A stretch of 64,000 nt of DNA from Cytophagales bacterium. GTDB taxonomy: Bacteria > Bacteroidota > Bacteroidia > Cytophagales > Microscillaceae. Every line of letters begins with the position of its first letter. The first letter of the stretch is position 1. Made by a program: the position numbers and the translations under genes. Of this stretch, positions 45,549 to 54,304 are shown in pieces. The notes under the pieces were generated by a model. That model was not told the origin of the DNA. It ran no database searches and worked only from the letters and a program-made list of their open reading frames with translations. The DNA is taken from positions 56,645 to 120,644 of the forward strand of contig RDZE01000018.1 of assembly GCA_004293905.1 (NCBI GenBank), written 5' to 3'.

Positions 45549-48224
45549 TCAAATTCTGATACCCATGACCAATATGTCGTCTAATTGTTCTTGTTGACTT
45601 TGCTTCATCCATTGTTCTATGGTGTTGGCTACAATTTCATGTTGTTCGTCTATGCTTTTTTGATGAATAGAGAAAAGCAGTTGGTGAAGGTTGCGTGATA
45701 AGAATTTTCGGGTTTCGCTGCCTCCAATTTGGTCTTGGTAGCCGTCTGAGAATAGGTAAATGGTATTCTGACCTTTGGGTTTTAGGGGGAAGGAGTGCAG
45801 TGTAAAACTGCGTTGTTGTTCGCGTTGTTCGCCTCCAATAGACATTTTATCGCCTTTTACGATTTGCATTTCGCCCTCTTGAATGAGTATGAGGGGATTG
45901 CGTGCGGCAGAAAAATAGAGTGTGTTGTTTTCTATCATGATGAGGCTCATGTCCATACCATCACGATTTTGGTTTTCGTCTTGTTTTAGTATTTTTCTAA
46001 TGCTGAGATGTAGCTCATTGAGTATTTCGTGTGGGGTTTCTATTTGCAAATCTTGGACAATTCGGTTCATTTGTGAGTTGGCTATCACTGTCATAAAAGC
46101 TCCTGGTACGCCATGCCCTGTGCAATCGATGACGGCAAATAAGGTTTTATTTTCTTTTTGATGCAACCAGTAAAAATCGCCTGAAACAATATCGCGGGGG
46201 GCATAGAATATGAAATGTTCTTGGAAACTTTGTCGGATAGCTTCAGGAGTAGGCAATATCGCTCTTTGTATGCGGCGTGCGTAGTTGATACTTGCCGTGA
46301 TGTTGTAACTTTTTTCTTCGATGTCTATTTTTTGTTTTTCAATGAGTTCTTTTTGGTGCATTACTTCGGTGGTGCGTTCTTTTACTTTGTCTTCTAGGTT
46401 TTCGTAAAGTGCCGCATTTTCTATGGAAATAGCAATTTGTGCGGACATGAGTTTGAGAATCTCGACTCTATCAGAGGTAAATGCGCCTGTGGTGAGGTTG
46501 TTTTCTAAATAAAGTAAACCTTTTAATTTTCCTTGTTTTACAAGCGGTACAAAGAGCAATGATTGGGGCTTATAGTTTTGTATGTATTCGTTTTGTGTGA
46601 GGCGTTCGTCAAGGGTCGCATCGGCAATCACTACATACTCTTGACTACGAATGACGTAATTGAGTATATTGGCAGGTATTTGTTGGTATTGCTCAATGGG
46701 GGTAGCTTGAAGGAATATCTTTTTTTGTGAGTTAAAATCTATTTCACCTTGTACGAGCATTTTATTGTTGTCGTCTAATATGAGTACGCCTCTTTGTGCG
46801 CCTGCATTTTCTACAACAAATTGCATCATTTTTTCCAAAAGGTTTTGCATCAGAATTTCCCCTGAGAGCACTTGTAGGCTTTTGATGAGGCTGAGTGCAT
46901 CAAAACTTTTGAAGTTTTTGCTGCTGCTACTTGTGCGTGGCAAATCGCTGGTGGTAATGGTAGAAGAGATGGTTTTGAAGGTTTCGTAAATGGGTGTTTC
47001 GTATTTTTCTTGTTTTATGTGTTCAGGATATTTCTTAATGAGTTGTTGTGTTTTTAGTGATGCGCCCCATTTTTGATAGGTGTTATAAGCATTTTGCAAA
47101 TAAAAAAGATGGAGGTCTTTTTGTTGGTATTTTTCATAAAAAAGAGCGGCACTTTCATAGGCTTTGGCTTCATCGTGCATACAGCCTATTTGTTTGGCTT
47201 TGTCTATAGCTTCTCCATAGTGTAGGGCAGCTTTTTGGTAGTTTTTGAGTAGGGCGTATTTTTCTGCTTCTAAAAGTGCGTATTTATGCGCATAGTTTAT
47301 TTCTCCGTGTTGATAGTAGAAGCGTAGCTTTTTTTCTTCTTTTTTAAATTTTCGGAGATAAAAATCTTTTTTGTCGGGTTGTTCTTGTGCTAATTTGAGT
47401 AGCGAAATGCCATAATAATACTGCCCTATGGTAAATACAGCCGAGCCTGCCAAGGAGTTTTTCTGTTCTATAAGTTGGTCATAATGTTCTAAGACTTTTT
47501 CATATTCTCCCATTAAATAGTTAACAACTATTTTCGTTTGGTTGATGATGCCTAAACTGGTAAGGTCTTTTTTCTCGATATAGTGTTTTTCTAATAAGTT
47601 TTGACTGTAGGGAGTGCCATCAAACATCTTAAACTCTTTTTCTGTTTGCGTAAGATGTATTAACGGTGCTGCGGAAGCATACATACCATAATAACGTGCA
47701 ATGTCTTTGTATTCTACTCGGAAGGCTTTTTCGTAGCCAATGAATAGTTTGATAATTTCTGCAAGACTTCGCCCTGCATAAAAAGAGTGTCCTATTACAC
47801 CGCCTGCATTTAGCCCAGCATATTCATAGTCGCCTACTTCTACTGATTTTTGATAGCCCTCACGAAAGTTTTTTACGCATTGGTAGTGTGGTGTTTTCCA
47901 ATGGTAAGCACAAATATTGGTAACAAAATTTATTCTTCCTTCTAATTTTTTATTAGGGTATTTTGCCATCACTTTTTCAGCCGTTAGTGCTAATTCATAA
48001 GCACCTTCTATGTCGCTGAATACGCCCGATAGCATCAGGGCAAATGATACATAACTATAGGCAGAATAGGTGGAATGACCTATTTTGGCGGCTATTTTGG
48101 TTTGTTGGCAGATAATAAGAGGCAAAAAAGTAGGATTGCTAAAATAAGAGGCACTGCTGATATTGGAGAGAATGCGTTCTACGGCAATTAGTTTGGGGTC
48201 AGTAAGTGATGGGTTGTTGAGCAC
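45549..48224 (-). CDS. TPR-GAF-PP2C/SpoIIE half of a split giant regulator
   Basis: 891 residues from a GTG at 48224, which is probably not a real start: the text at its beginning (NPSLTDPKLIAVERILSNIS) continues the family pattern of the upstream kinase, as in one-piece kinase-ATPase-GAF regulators. Residues 1-410 are helical TPR-like; ~445-610 form a GAF domain (GVLILDDNN, SLLFVPLVKQGKLKGLLYLEN); a coiled coil follows; ~665-891 is a PP2C/SpoIIE phosphatase with YARRIQRAILPTPEAIR, APRDIVSGDFYW, DCTGHGVPGAFMTV, MDMSLIMI and SDGYQDQIGG. It would act on phosphorylated Ser/Thr in the cytoplasm. It is in the -1 frame relative to the kinase gene and overlaps it by 37 bases. Confidence 0.85.
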   Translation of the reverse strand: MLNNPSLTDPKLIAVERILSNISSASYFSNPTFLPLIICQQTKIAAKIGHSTYSAYSYVSFALMLSGVFSDIEGAYELALTAEKVMAKYPNKKLEGRINFVTNICAYHWKTPHYQCVKNFREGYQKSVEVGDYEYAGLNAGGVIGHSFYAGRSLAEIIKLFIGYEKAFRVEYKDIARYYGMYASAAPLIHLTQTEKEFKMFDGTPYSQNLLEKHYIEKKDLTSLGIINQTKIVVNYLMGEYEKVLEHYDQLIEQKNSLAGSAVFTIGQYYYGISLLKLAQEQPDKKDFYLRKFKKEEKKLRFYYQHGEINYAHKYALLEAEKYALLKNYQKAALHYGEAIDKAKQIGCMHDEAKAYESAALFYEKYQQKDLHLFYLQNAYNTYQKWGASLKTQQLIKKYPEHIKQEKYETPIYETFKTISSTITTSDLPRTSSSSKNFKSFDALSLIKSLQVLSGEILMQNLLEKMMQFVVENAGAQRGVLILDDNNKMLVQGEIDFNSQKKIFLQATPIEQYQQIPANILNYVIRSQEYVVIADATLDERLTQNEYIQNYKPQSLLFVPLVKQGKLKGLLYLENNLTTGAFTSDRVEILKLMSAQIAISIENAALYENLEDKVKERTTEVMHQKELIEKQKIDIEEKSYNITASINYARRIQRAILPTPEAIRQSFQEHFIFYAPRDIVSGDFYWLHQKENKTLFAVIDCTGHGVPGAFMTVIANSQMNRIVQDLQIETPHEILNELHLSIRKILKQDENQNRDGMDMSLIMIENNTLYFSAARNPLILIQEGEMQIVKGDKMSIGGEQREQQRSFTLHSFPLKPKGQNTIYLFSDGYQDQIGGSETRKFLSRNLHQLLFSIHQKSIDEQHEIVANTIEQWMKQSQQEQLDDILVMGIRI

Positions 48225-50863
48225 TGATTGCGGCTCATCATCATTTTGGTAGGGATTAGCTCTGCCAAAATATGAAACGTAGTGGGGTTTTTGGGGAGTT
48301 TTACGCCCAAATCTTTAAGTATGGTTTTGCCTAATTCTAATACTTCTGCCCATCGGCTTTGTGCCTTCAGAATATGGATTTGTATTTCTAATACTTGAGT
48401 TCGGTCTATAACATCGGTTACTTTGGTAAGTGTTTTTTGGAGGATGTGTTCAGAGGCTTCTGTATTGCCTGTGAAGTAAGCAATCTCAAGCCATTCTTTG
48501 TGTAGGGCAAGTGTAAGTGCATACTTTTCTTCCCAACTTTGTGTAGGCAGTAAGCCAATAGCCATTTCTACATAAACTAAGGCAGGTTGGTAAGCGGCAG
48601 AGTCTTTGGCTTTTTGGGTAGCCATAAGGTTGAGTTCGGCTACTAAGTATTTTTCTTCTTGGTTTTTGATGAGAGAAGCACCACTATTGTATTGATTGAC
48701 GATCTCGAATATTTTCAGTTCTAACTCTTGAGGGGTTGTTTTAGAGTAGAGTGCTTGTGCTATTTGGTAGTGAGTAGGTTGTTTTTCTTCCTCTGCCAAT
48801 AGACTATAACAGGCTTGTTGAATACGGTCATGGGCAAAACGAAAATTAGTATGCATTCTTTTTGCACCGTCAGTGGGGACAATGAGCCCTTCTTGCATGG
48901 CGGCGAGTAGAGGGTGGTAAGTGTCTTTGAGGTTGGTTTCTTGGACAGAAGCAAGCATTTTTAGGTCGAAGTAAGCACCAATGCAAGCGGCAAGGCGTAG
49001 AGCATTTTGAGTGTTGGCGGGCAATTTTTTTATCTTGCGCGTCATCAGTTCTACTACATTTTCAGTTACTTCTACTTGTTGAATGGTTGGAAGGTCAAAA
49101 GTCCATTGATAGCCCTCTTGAGGGTTGGTGTGGGCTTTGAGCTGAATTAGTTTTTCTTCGTACAATGATTTCAGGAATTGTATCACAAAAAAAGCATTGC
49201 CTTCGGTTTTCTTGATTACTACTTCTGTTAATCCTTGTATTGCTTCGTCTTTGCGGCGTAGTGTATCTTGCACTATTTCGCTGATGTGCTCTTGCGATAG
49301 ATTTTTTACTTCTATTTCTTCTATATCAAAATGAGGGTTAGAGAGGTCTTCTTCTATTTCTTTGAGGGCTACCTGAAAAGGGTGTGTTTCGCTAACTTCA
49401 TTGTTTCGATAGGCTGTGATGATGAGTAGATAATTGGTATCGTTATCCAAACAAATATTTTTGAGTAATTGTATAGAGGGGAGGTCTGCCCACTGCCAAT
49501 CGTCTATGAATATGGCTATGGGGTGCTCTTTTTGAGCAATTGCCTTTACAAAATTTTTGATAGTGGCATAGAAGCGGTTTTGGGTTTCGGTAGCATCTAA
49601 CTCTTCAGGTGAGGGTTGCTTTCCGATGATGAGCGATAAATTGGGGTTGAGTTCTGTGAGTACAGCGGCACCACTTGTTCCTACTTTTTCTAAGATTCTA
49701 TTTTTCCATACGGCTATTTGTTCGTCAGTTTCAGTCAGAAGCAAGTCTGTTAGTTTATTGAAGGCTTGCTGCCAAGCGAAAAAGGGGATGTTTTTTTGAA
49801 ATTGGTCAAATTTACCTTCTATGAAATAGCCTTTGAGTGCTGTGATGGGTTTGTGTACTTCGGCAATAAGGGCAGATTTTCCTGTACCAGAGTAGCCACT
49901 TACTTTCATCAGTTTTTTGGCTTTTTGGCTCACCATTTGGAATGCCTCTATCATTCTTTGGCTTTCTTTTTCTCTTCCATAGAGTTTCTGAGGGATTTGA
50001 AACTTGATGCTAAAGTCTTGCAGTCCTAATCGGAAATCTTCTACGGGGCGGTTTTCTTTGTAGGCTTGTCTTACTTTTTCTAAATCTACTTTGCAACCAT
50101 AGGCAGATTGGTAGCGGTCTTCGGCATTTTTTGCCAATAGTTTTAGTATAATTTCAGAAAGTTTGCGAGGTACATCTTTGCGTAGTTTTTCGGGCGAAGT
50201 GGGTTGTAGGGCTATGTGTGCGTGCACTACTTCCAGAGGGTCTTCGTATTTGAAAGGGAGTTCATTGGTGAGCATTTCGTACAACACTACCCCGAAAGAA
50301 TAAAGGTCTGTACGATAATCTACAATTCTATTCATTCTGCCTGTTTGCTCAGGTGAAATGTAGGCAAGTGTACCCTCTAAGCGTTGTGGATTGCCTAAAT
50401 TTTGGGTTTTTAGGTCTATTTGTGAGGATATCCCAAAATCAATCAGTGAGGCTTCTAAGGTTTTGGGGTTGATGATGATATTGTTGTTGTTAAAATCCTT
50501 ATGAATGATGCCTTTTTCGTGAATATCAATGAGTATATTGCTGAGTTGTATGGTAAGGGAGAGAAAATCGGGGAGTTTTAAGATATTATTGTCAAGAAAT
50601 TTTCTCATAGTGAGCCCTTCCAAGTATTCACGCACGAGGTAGTGCTTGTTCTCGAAGATGCCTATTTTTTTTACTTTGGCTACTTGTGTGAGCGATAAAT
50701 TTTCTAAGAGTGTGTATTCATTATCGGGAAGGATACCTTCTTCTGTATTTTGCTCAAATATTTTTAAAACTACTTTGTTAGTATTACTTTCTTCTGCCAA
50801 AAAAACCTTTGCTTTGGGACTTTGGTAGATTAGTTCAATGATTTTGTACTCTGCAATTTCCAT
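48188..50863 (-). CDS. Ser/Thr protein kinase - AAA ATPase half of a split giant regulator
   Basis: 891 residues from ATG 50863 (a TTG seven codons earlier is less likely). The N-terminal kinase domain (~5-265) has VVLKIFE (Lys), HKDFNNNNIII (catalytic loop with Asp) and DFGISSQ. A linker leads to an AAA/NACHT-like ATPase (~290-560) with P-loop GYSGTGKSALIAEV (~328-341) and AIFIDDWQWAD. Helical repeats follow to residue 880. In this family (large kinase-ATPase-sensor proteins) the chain normally goes on into TPR, GAF and an output domain. Here the frame ends at TAA 48188, and the continuation lies in the -1 frame, so this is half of a broken or frameshifted gene. Confidence 0.85.
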   Translation of the reverse strand: MEIAEYKIIELIYQSPKAKVFLAEESNTNKVVLKIFEQNTEEGILPDNEYTLLENLSLTQVAKVKKIGIFENKHYLVREYLEGLTMRKFLDNNILKLPDFLSLTIQLSNILIDIHEKGIIHKDFNNNNIIINPKTLEASLIDFGISSQIDLKTQNLGNPQRLEGTLAYISPEQTGRMNRIVDYRTDLYSFGVVLYEMLTNELPFKYEDPLEVVHAHIALQPTSPEKLRKDVPRKLSEIILKLLAKNAEDRYQSAYGCKVDLEKVRQAYKENRPVEDFRLGLQDFSIKFQIPQKLYGREKESQRMIEAFQMVSQKAKKLMKVSGYSGTGKSALIAEVHKPITALKGYFIEGKFDQFQKNIPFFAWQQAFNKLTDLLLTETDEQIAVWKNRILEKVGTSGAAVLTELNPNLSLIIGKQPSPEELDATETQNRFYATIKNFVKAIAQKEHPIAIFIDDWQWADLPSIQLLKNICLDNDTNYLLIITAYRNNEVSETHPFQVALKEIEEDLSNPHFDIEEIEVKNLSQEHISEIVQDTLRRKDEAIQGLTEVVIKKTEGNAFFVIQFLKSLYEEKLIQLKAHTNPQEGYQWTFDLPTIQQVEVTENVVELMTRKIKKLPANTQNALRLAACIGAYFDLKMLASVQETNLKDTYHPLLAAMQEGLIVPTDGAKRMHTNFRFAHDRIQQACYSLLAEEEKQPTHYQIAQALYSKTTPQELELKIFEIVNQYNSGASLIKNQEEKYLVAELNLMATQKAKDSAAYQPALVYVEMAIGLLPTQSWEEKYALTLALHKEWLEIAYFTGNTEASEHILQKTLTKVTDVIDRTQVLEIQIHILKAQSRWAEVLELGKTILKDLGVKLPKNPTTFHILAELIPTKMMMSRNQCSTTHHLLTPN
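48191..48314 (-). other. Frame-change zone of the split kinase/phosphatase regulator
   Basis: Both reading frames are open across these 124 bases. The kinase frame ends TKMMMSRNQ and the next frame reads VLNNPSLTDPK; joined at about 48219-48250 they form the conserved linker of the family. I see no classic slippery heptamer; a CCCCAAAAACCCC run lies at ~48286-48298 but is upstream of conserved 0-frame residues. Confidence 0.7.
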
Positions 50864-50955
50864 AGGGCATATCAAGAAAAACAACGCTTAAAAATTTGTA
50901 GCTAAAATTATACCTTTTCATAGACATATCCAAAAGATAAATCAATTAATTTTTC

Positions 50956-50994
50956 AAAAAAAAGCAAAGAACCTTTACTAAGATTCTTTACTTT
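50956..50994 (-). terminator. Terminator of the acyl-CoA dehydrogenase gene
   Basis: On the minus strand 11-bp stem (50984-50994 with 50961-50971, one G-U wobble), 12-base loop, then a run of eight T. It is placed 28 bases after the dehydrogenase stop and before the kinase gene. Confidence 0.75.
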
Positions 50995-51021
50995 TGAAAT
51001 TGATTTGTTGTAAAAAACACT

Positions 51022-52173
51022 TTATTTTAACAATGCACGCGAGATTACTAATTTTTGAATTTCAGAAGTACCCTCCCCAATAGTACAAAGTTTCGAATCA
51101 CGGTAGTATTTTTCTACAGGGAAATCTTTCACATAGCCATATCCGCCAAATATTTGTACGGCTTCGTTGCTTACTTTTACGGCGGTTTCGGAGGCGAAAT
51201 ATTTTGCCATTGCAGATTCTTTATTTACGCTTTTGCCTTCGTCTTTGAGTTGTGCGGCACGGAGTGTAAGGAGTTTGGCAGCATCTATTTCGGTTGCCAT
51301 ATCTGCCAATTTGAACCCTATGGCTTGGAAGTTGGCTATAGGTTGGTTGAATTGGTGTCGTTCTTTGGCGTATTGTAAAGAAGCCAAATAAGCACCTTCG
51401 GCTATGCCTACTGAAAGTGCGGCAATAGAGATGCGCCCGCCGTCTAATACTTTGAGTGCTTGAATGAAGCCTTCGCCTTCTTTGCCTAAGATATTTTCGG
51501 CAGGTATGCGACAGTTATCAAAAATGAGTTCAGCGGTTTCGGAGGCACGCATTCCTAATTTATTCTCTTTTTTACCTCCATAAAAACCGGGAGTGCCTCT
51601 TTCTATCACAAAAGCCGACATTCCGTGTGAGTCGCCTACGTTGCCTGTGCGTGCTATCACTACGGCTATATCGCCTGAGATGCCATGGGTGATAAAGTTT
51701 TTAGAACCATTCAGCACCCATTCGTTGCCTTCTTTGATGGCTGTGGTGCGCATATTGCCAGCATCGGAGCCTGTGTTGGGCTCGGTAAGTCCCCACGCGC
51801 CTATCCATTGCCCTGTGGCTAACTTAGGTAGCCATTTGTGGCGTTGCTCTTCTGTGGCAAACATATACAAGTGATTGGTACAGAGGGAATTGTGTGCTGC
51901 CATAGACAAACCAATAGAGCCGTCTACTTGTGCCAAAGAGATGATTGCTTCTACGTATTCGTGGTAGCCCAAACCTGCTCCGCCATATTCTTCGGGAATG
52001 AGTATGCCCATCAGTCCTAATTCACCTAAACGATGAAACATATCTTTAGGGAAGGTTTGTTTCTCGTCCCATTCGCTCATAAATGGCTTGATGTGGATTT
52101 CGGCAAAGTCTTTTACGCTTTGTTTTATTTCTTGAATCATTTCTTCGCGATTCGATAGTGTTGTTGTGTTCAT
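51022..52173 (-). CDS. Acyl-CoA dehydrogenase
   Basis: 383 residues, a standard member of the FAD-containing family that oxidises acyl-CoA to enoyl-CoA in fatty-acid or branched-chain amino-acid breakdown. Signatures: [19 protein letters not shown] (~132-150) and the C-terminal [20 protein letters not shown] with [20 protein letters not shown] (~341-377). The catalytic Glu is in IGEGTSEIQ or on the nearby helix depending on the subtype (short-chain types use the former). No signal peptide. A hairpin terminator follows, and a divergent glycosyltransferase starts 106 bases away with which it shares a small promoter region. Confidence 0.95.
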   Translation of the reverse strand: MNTTTLSNREEMIQEIKQSVKDFAEIHIKPFMSEWDEKQTFPKDMFHRLGELGLMGILIPEEYGGAGLGYHEYVEAIISLAQVDGSIGLSMAAHNSLCTNHLYMFATEEQRHKWLPKLATGQWIGAWGLTEPNTGSDAGNMRTTAIKEGNEWVLNGSKNFITHGISGDIAVVIARTGNVGDSHGMSAFVIERGTPGFYGGKKENKLGMRASETAELIFDNCRIPAENILGKEGEGFIQALKVLDGGRISIAALSVGIAEGAYLASLQYAKERHQFNQPIANFQAIGFKLADMATEIDAAKLLTLRAAQLKDEGKSVNKESAMAKYFASETAVKVSNEAVQIFGGYGYVKDFPVEKYYRDSKLCTIGEGTSEIQKLVISRALLK

Positions 52174-52214
52174 ATTTTTTGTATGTTTATGAAAATTTGT
52201 TGTGATTTTAATCT

Positions 52215-52230
52215 TATTTTTGCAAATTTA
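52215..52230. promoter_or_regulatory. Back-to-back -7-like elements between acyl-CoA dehydrogenase and glycosyltransferase
   Basis: TATTTTTG (52215-52222, plus strand) and TAAATTTG (52230-52223, minus strand) touch each other. A TTTG at 52196-52199 lies 15 bases before the plus-strand box, slightly short. Suggests a compact divergent promoter, but the match is weak in the -33 boxes. Confidence 0.35.
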
Positions 52231-52278
52231 TTAAAAAAGTACAACTATTACTTCACTTTAACCCAATTTTTAGGGCTT

Positions 52279-53229
52279 ATGTTTTTTTCTATCATTATTC
52301 CTGTATACAATAGACCTGACGAAATAGAAGAATTATTGGCAAGTCTTACTCAACAAAATTATCCTAATTTTGAGGTACTTGTTGTTGAAGATGGTTCTCA
52401 GAAAACTTGTGCGCATGTGATTGAGGCTTTTCGGGAGACTCTAAATATTCAATACTATTTCAAACCAAATACTGGAGCGGGTGATAGTCGTAACTATGGT
52501 TTTGAACGTGCAAAAGGTGATTTTTTTATTGTTTTCGATTCTGATTGTTTGATTCCGCCCGATTATTTACGGTTGGTAGCAGCCGCACTACAGCAAGAGA
52601 ATGTAGATGCTTATGGAGGACCCGATGCCGCAGATGAACATTTTAGCCCTATACAAAAAGCGATTAACTATACGATGACTTCTTTTTTGACAACGGGAGG
52701 TATTAGAGGGCGTAAAAAAATGTTGGGTAAATACCAAGCAAGAAGTTTCAATATGGGTATCTCGCGCAAGGTATATGAGCAAATTGGTGGTTTTAGTCAT
52801 TTGCGTGTGAGCGAAGACATAGAATTGAGTATACGCATCAATAAAGCAGGTTTTTCGCTTGTATTATTGCCTGAAGCATACGTTTTTCATAAAAGGCGTT
52901 CTACTTTTGGGCAGTTTTTCAAGCAAACACATAATTTTGGGGGCGGACGTGCGCACATCAATCGCCTATTTCCTGAAGAACGAAAATGGGTACATTTTTT
53001 TCCTTCTTTATTTGTGTTATTTTGTATAGCAATCTTGGTATCTTTTTTTATTCATTGGGTATTATTTGCCTTGTCTTTTACTGCCTTGTTAGGTTATGTT
53101 TTGGCAATTTTTTTGCACTCTTCTTGGCTTAATGGTAGCATACAAGTAGGTTTTTTAAGTGTTTTTGCACTTTTTGTACAGATGATGGGGTATGGTACGG
53201 GTTTTTTGCGCAAATATTTATTTTCATGA
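52279..53229 (+). CDS. Family 2 glycosyltransferase
   Basis: 316 residues from ATG 52279; a longer frame runs back to 52183 but the family begins MFFSIIIPVYNRPDEIEELL. GT2 enzymes add sugars from nucleotide donors to lipid or polysaccharide acceptors. The donor/metal motif DSD is at 87-89 (VFDSDCLIPPDYL), and SEDIELSIRI (~179) supplies the ED acid. The C-terminal third has about two to three membrane helices (FPSLFVLFCIAILVSFFIHW and after), so it works at the inner membrane. The next gene starts 4 bases before its stop (ATGA overlap). Confidence 0.9.
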   Translation: MFFSIIIPVYNRPDEIEELLASLTQQNYPNFEVLVVEDGSQKTCAHVIEAFRETLNIQYYFKPNTGAGDSRNYGFERAKGDFFIVFDSDCLIPPDYLRLVAAALQQENVDAYGGPDAADEHFSPIQKAINYTMTSFLTTGGIRGRKKMLGKYQARSFNMGISRKVYEQIGGFSHLRVSEDIELSIRINKAGFSLVLLPEAYVFHKRRSTFGQFFKQTHNFGGGRAHINRLFPEERKWVHFFPSLFVLFCIAILVSFFIHWVLFALSFTALLGYVLAIFLHSSWLNGSIQVGFLSVFALFVQMMGYGTGFLRKYLFS

Positions 53230-53714
53230 ATGGCTATTTAAAAAGTATTTTATTGTTATTGTTTTATATTTATTTTTCATTAGGCTATTTACAAGCGCAA
53301 TGCCAAGTGTGTATGCTTAGCAAATTACAAACTGACGAGGTGCTTTACAGGCTTAGGCTACAAACCGATGTAGTAGTATACAGTGGTTGTGAGTACAACG
53401 ATATTGCGCGAAAGGTGCGTATAGATACAATATATGCGGTGTATCTGGAAAACTACAAACGATATGAAATTTTTGTCAAAGGGACAATTATTGGTATTTT
53501 TAATATAGAGAACCAACGCATAGTGAAATATACAGCCACTGCTATCGATTTTCATGAGAGCATAGATTTGGCTTATACACACATTAAAAAACAAGGCTAT
53601 TTTGACCGAGTGCTCAATCAATATATTTGGGACGCAGTATGTTTGGGTTTGGAGTTAGGATACCCCTGCGACCCTTGCATAGACCCTTTTGATTATCCCT
53701 ATTTTGAAGATTGA
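53226..53714 (+). CDS. Secreted Cys-containing protein of unknown function
   Basis: 162 residues with a signal peptide (SILLLLFYIYFSLGYLQAQ). The mature part starts CQVCMLSKLQTD and ends with a CDPC pair in YPCDPCIDPF; the Cys pairs could bind metal or form disulfides. The middle is beta-rich (IFVKGTIIGIFNIENQRIV). I do not recognise a family. It overlaps the glycosyltransferase stop by ATGA, which suggests translational coupling. Its 3' end overlaps the convergent ACP phosphodiesterase gene by 16 bases. Confidence 0.6.
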   Translation: MNGYLKSILLLLFYIYFSLGYLQAQCQVCMLSKLQTDEVLYRLRLQTDVVVYSGCEYNDIARKVRIDTIYAVYLENYKRYEIFVKGTIIGIFNIENQRIVKYTATAIDFHESIDLAYTHIKKQGYFDRVLNQYIWDAVCLGLELGYPCDPCIDPFDYPYFED

Positions 53715-54304
53715 GTATTGAGCCAAGTATGATGTAAATGGTTGGTAGCTTGTTTTATTTCTTCAAAAAATAAACTGAAATCTGTTTCTAAGGGTTCGTA
53801 ATTTTGTTGTAAAGTAGCTACGGCTTCTTGTACGGGCGATTTGTACTCTATTCGTTTGGCAAGCCTTTGGAAAGTATCTTCTAAACTTTCGAAGTGAGCA
53901 TAATTAACCAGCCAATTATGTTTTATCATATAGGGCAAAACTTCTTGTACTTTTTCGGGCAAAATATTTTTGTATTGCTGCACAGTTGCATACATTCGGT
54001 TGGCAAAATCTTCTAACGGCTCGGAACTGTGTCTGAGCCAATTTTTAGCCAAAAAATGGTCATGGTAAATATCTACCACAACACCTGAAAATTTATGATA
54101 ATGTTCATGCAATCGTTTGGTGCTTTGCCTTACTGTAGGGTGGCTATCTGTGAAGCTATCAATGAAACGATGCAAGGTGATGCCTTGTTGTATATTGGGA
54201 GGCAAATGTCTGAATTGATTGCCTCTGATAAAATCAGCAATAAAGTTGCCTACAATCCATTCGGGTTGTTCGCCTGAGAGAAAAAAATGGGCTAAGAAGT
54301 TCAT
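53699..54304 (-). CDS. acpH: Acyl carrier protein phosphodiesterase
   Basis: 201 residues, the DUF479/AcpH family. The enzyme removes the 4'-phosphopantetheine arm from holo-ACP. Visible family text: MNFLAHFFLSGEQPEWIVGN (~1-20), FIADFIRGNQFRHLP, GITLHRFIDSFTDSHP (~42-57) and VVVDIYHDHFLAKNW (~75-89), which hold the His/Asp metal ligands of this HD-like fold. The start ATG overlaps the stop of the esterase gene (4 bases), so both are translated together. It is convergent with the unknown secreted protein. Confidence 0.92.
   Translation of the reverse strand: MNFLAHFFLSGEQPEWIVGNFIADFIRGNQFRHLPPNIQQGITLHRFIDSFTDSHPTVRQSTKRLHEHYHKFSGVVVDIYHDHFLAKNWLRHSSEPLEDFANRMYATVQQYKNILPEKVQEVLPYMIKHNWLVNYAHFESLEDTFQRLAKRIEYKSPVQEAVATLQQNYEPLETDFSLFFEEIKQATNHLHHTWLNTQSSK

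Noticed and set aside
48286..48298. CCCCAAAAACCCC run as a programmed frameshift site
   Set aside because: It is not a proper X XXY YYZ heptamer in the kinase frame, and slipping there would lose conserved residues that follow in the 0 frame.
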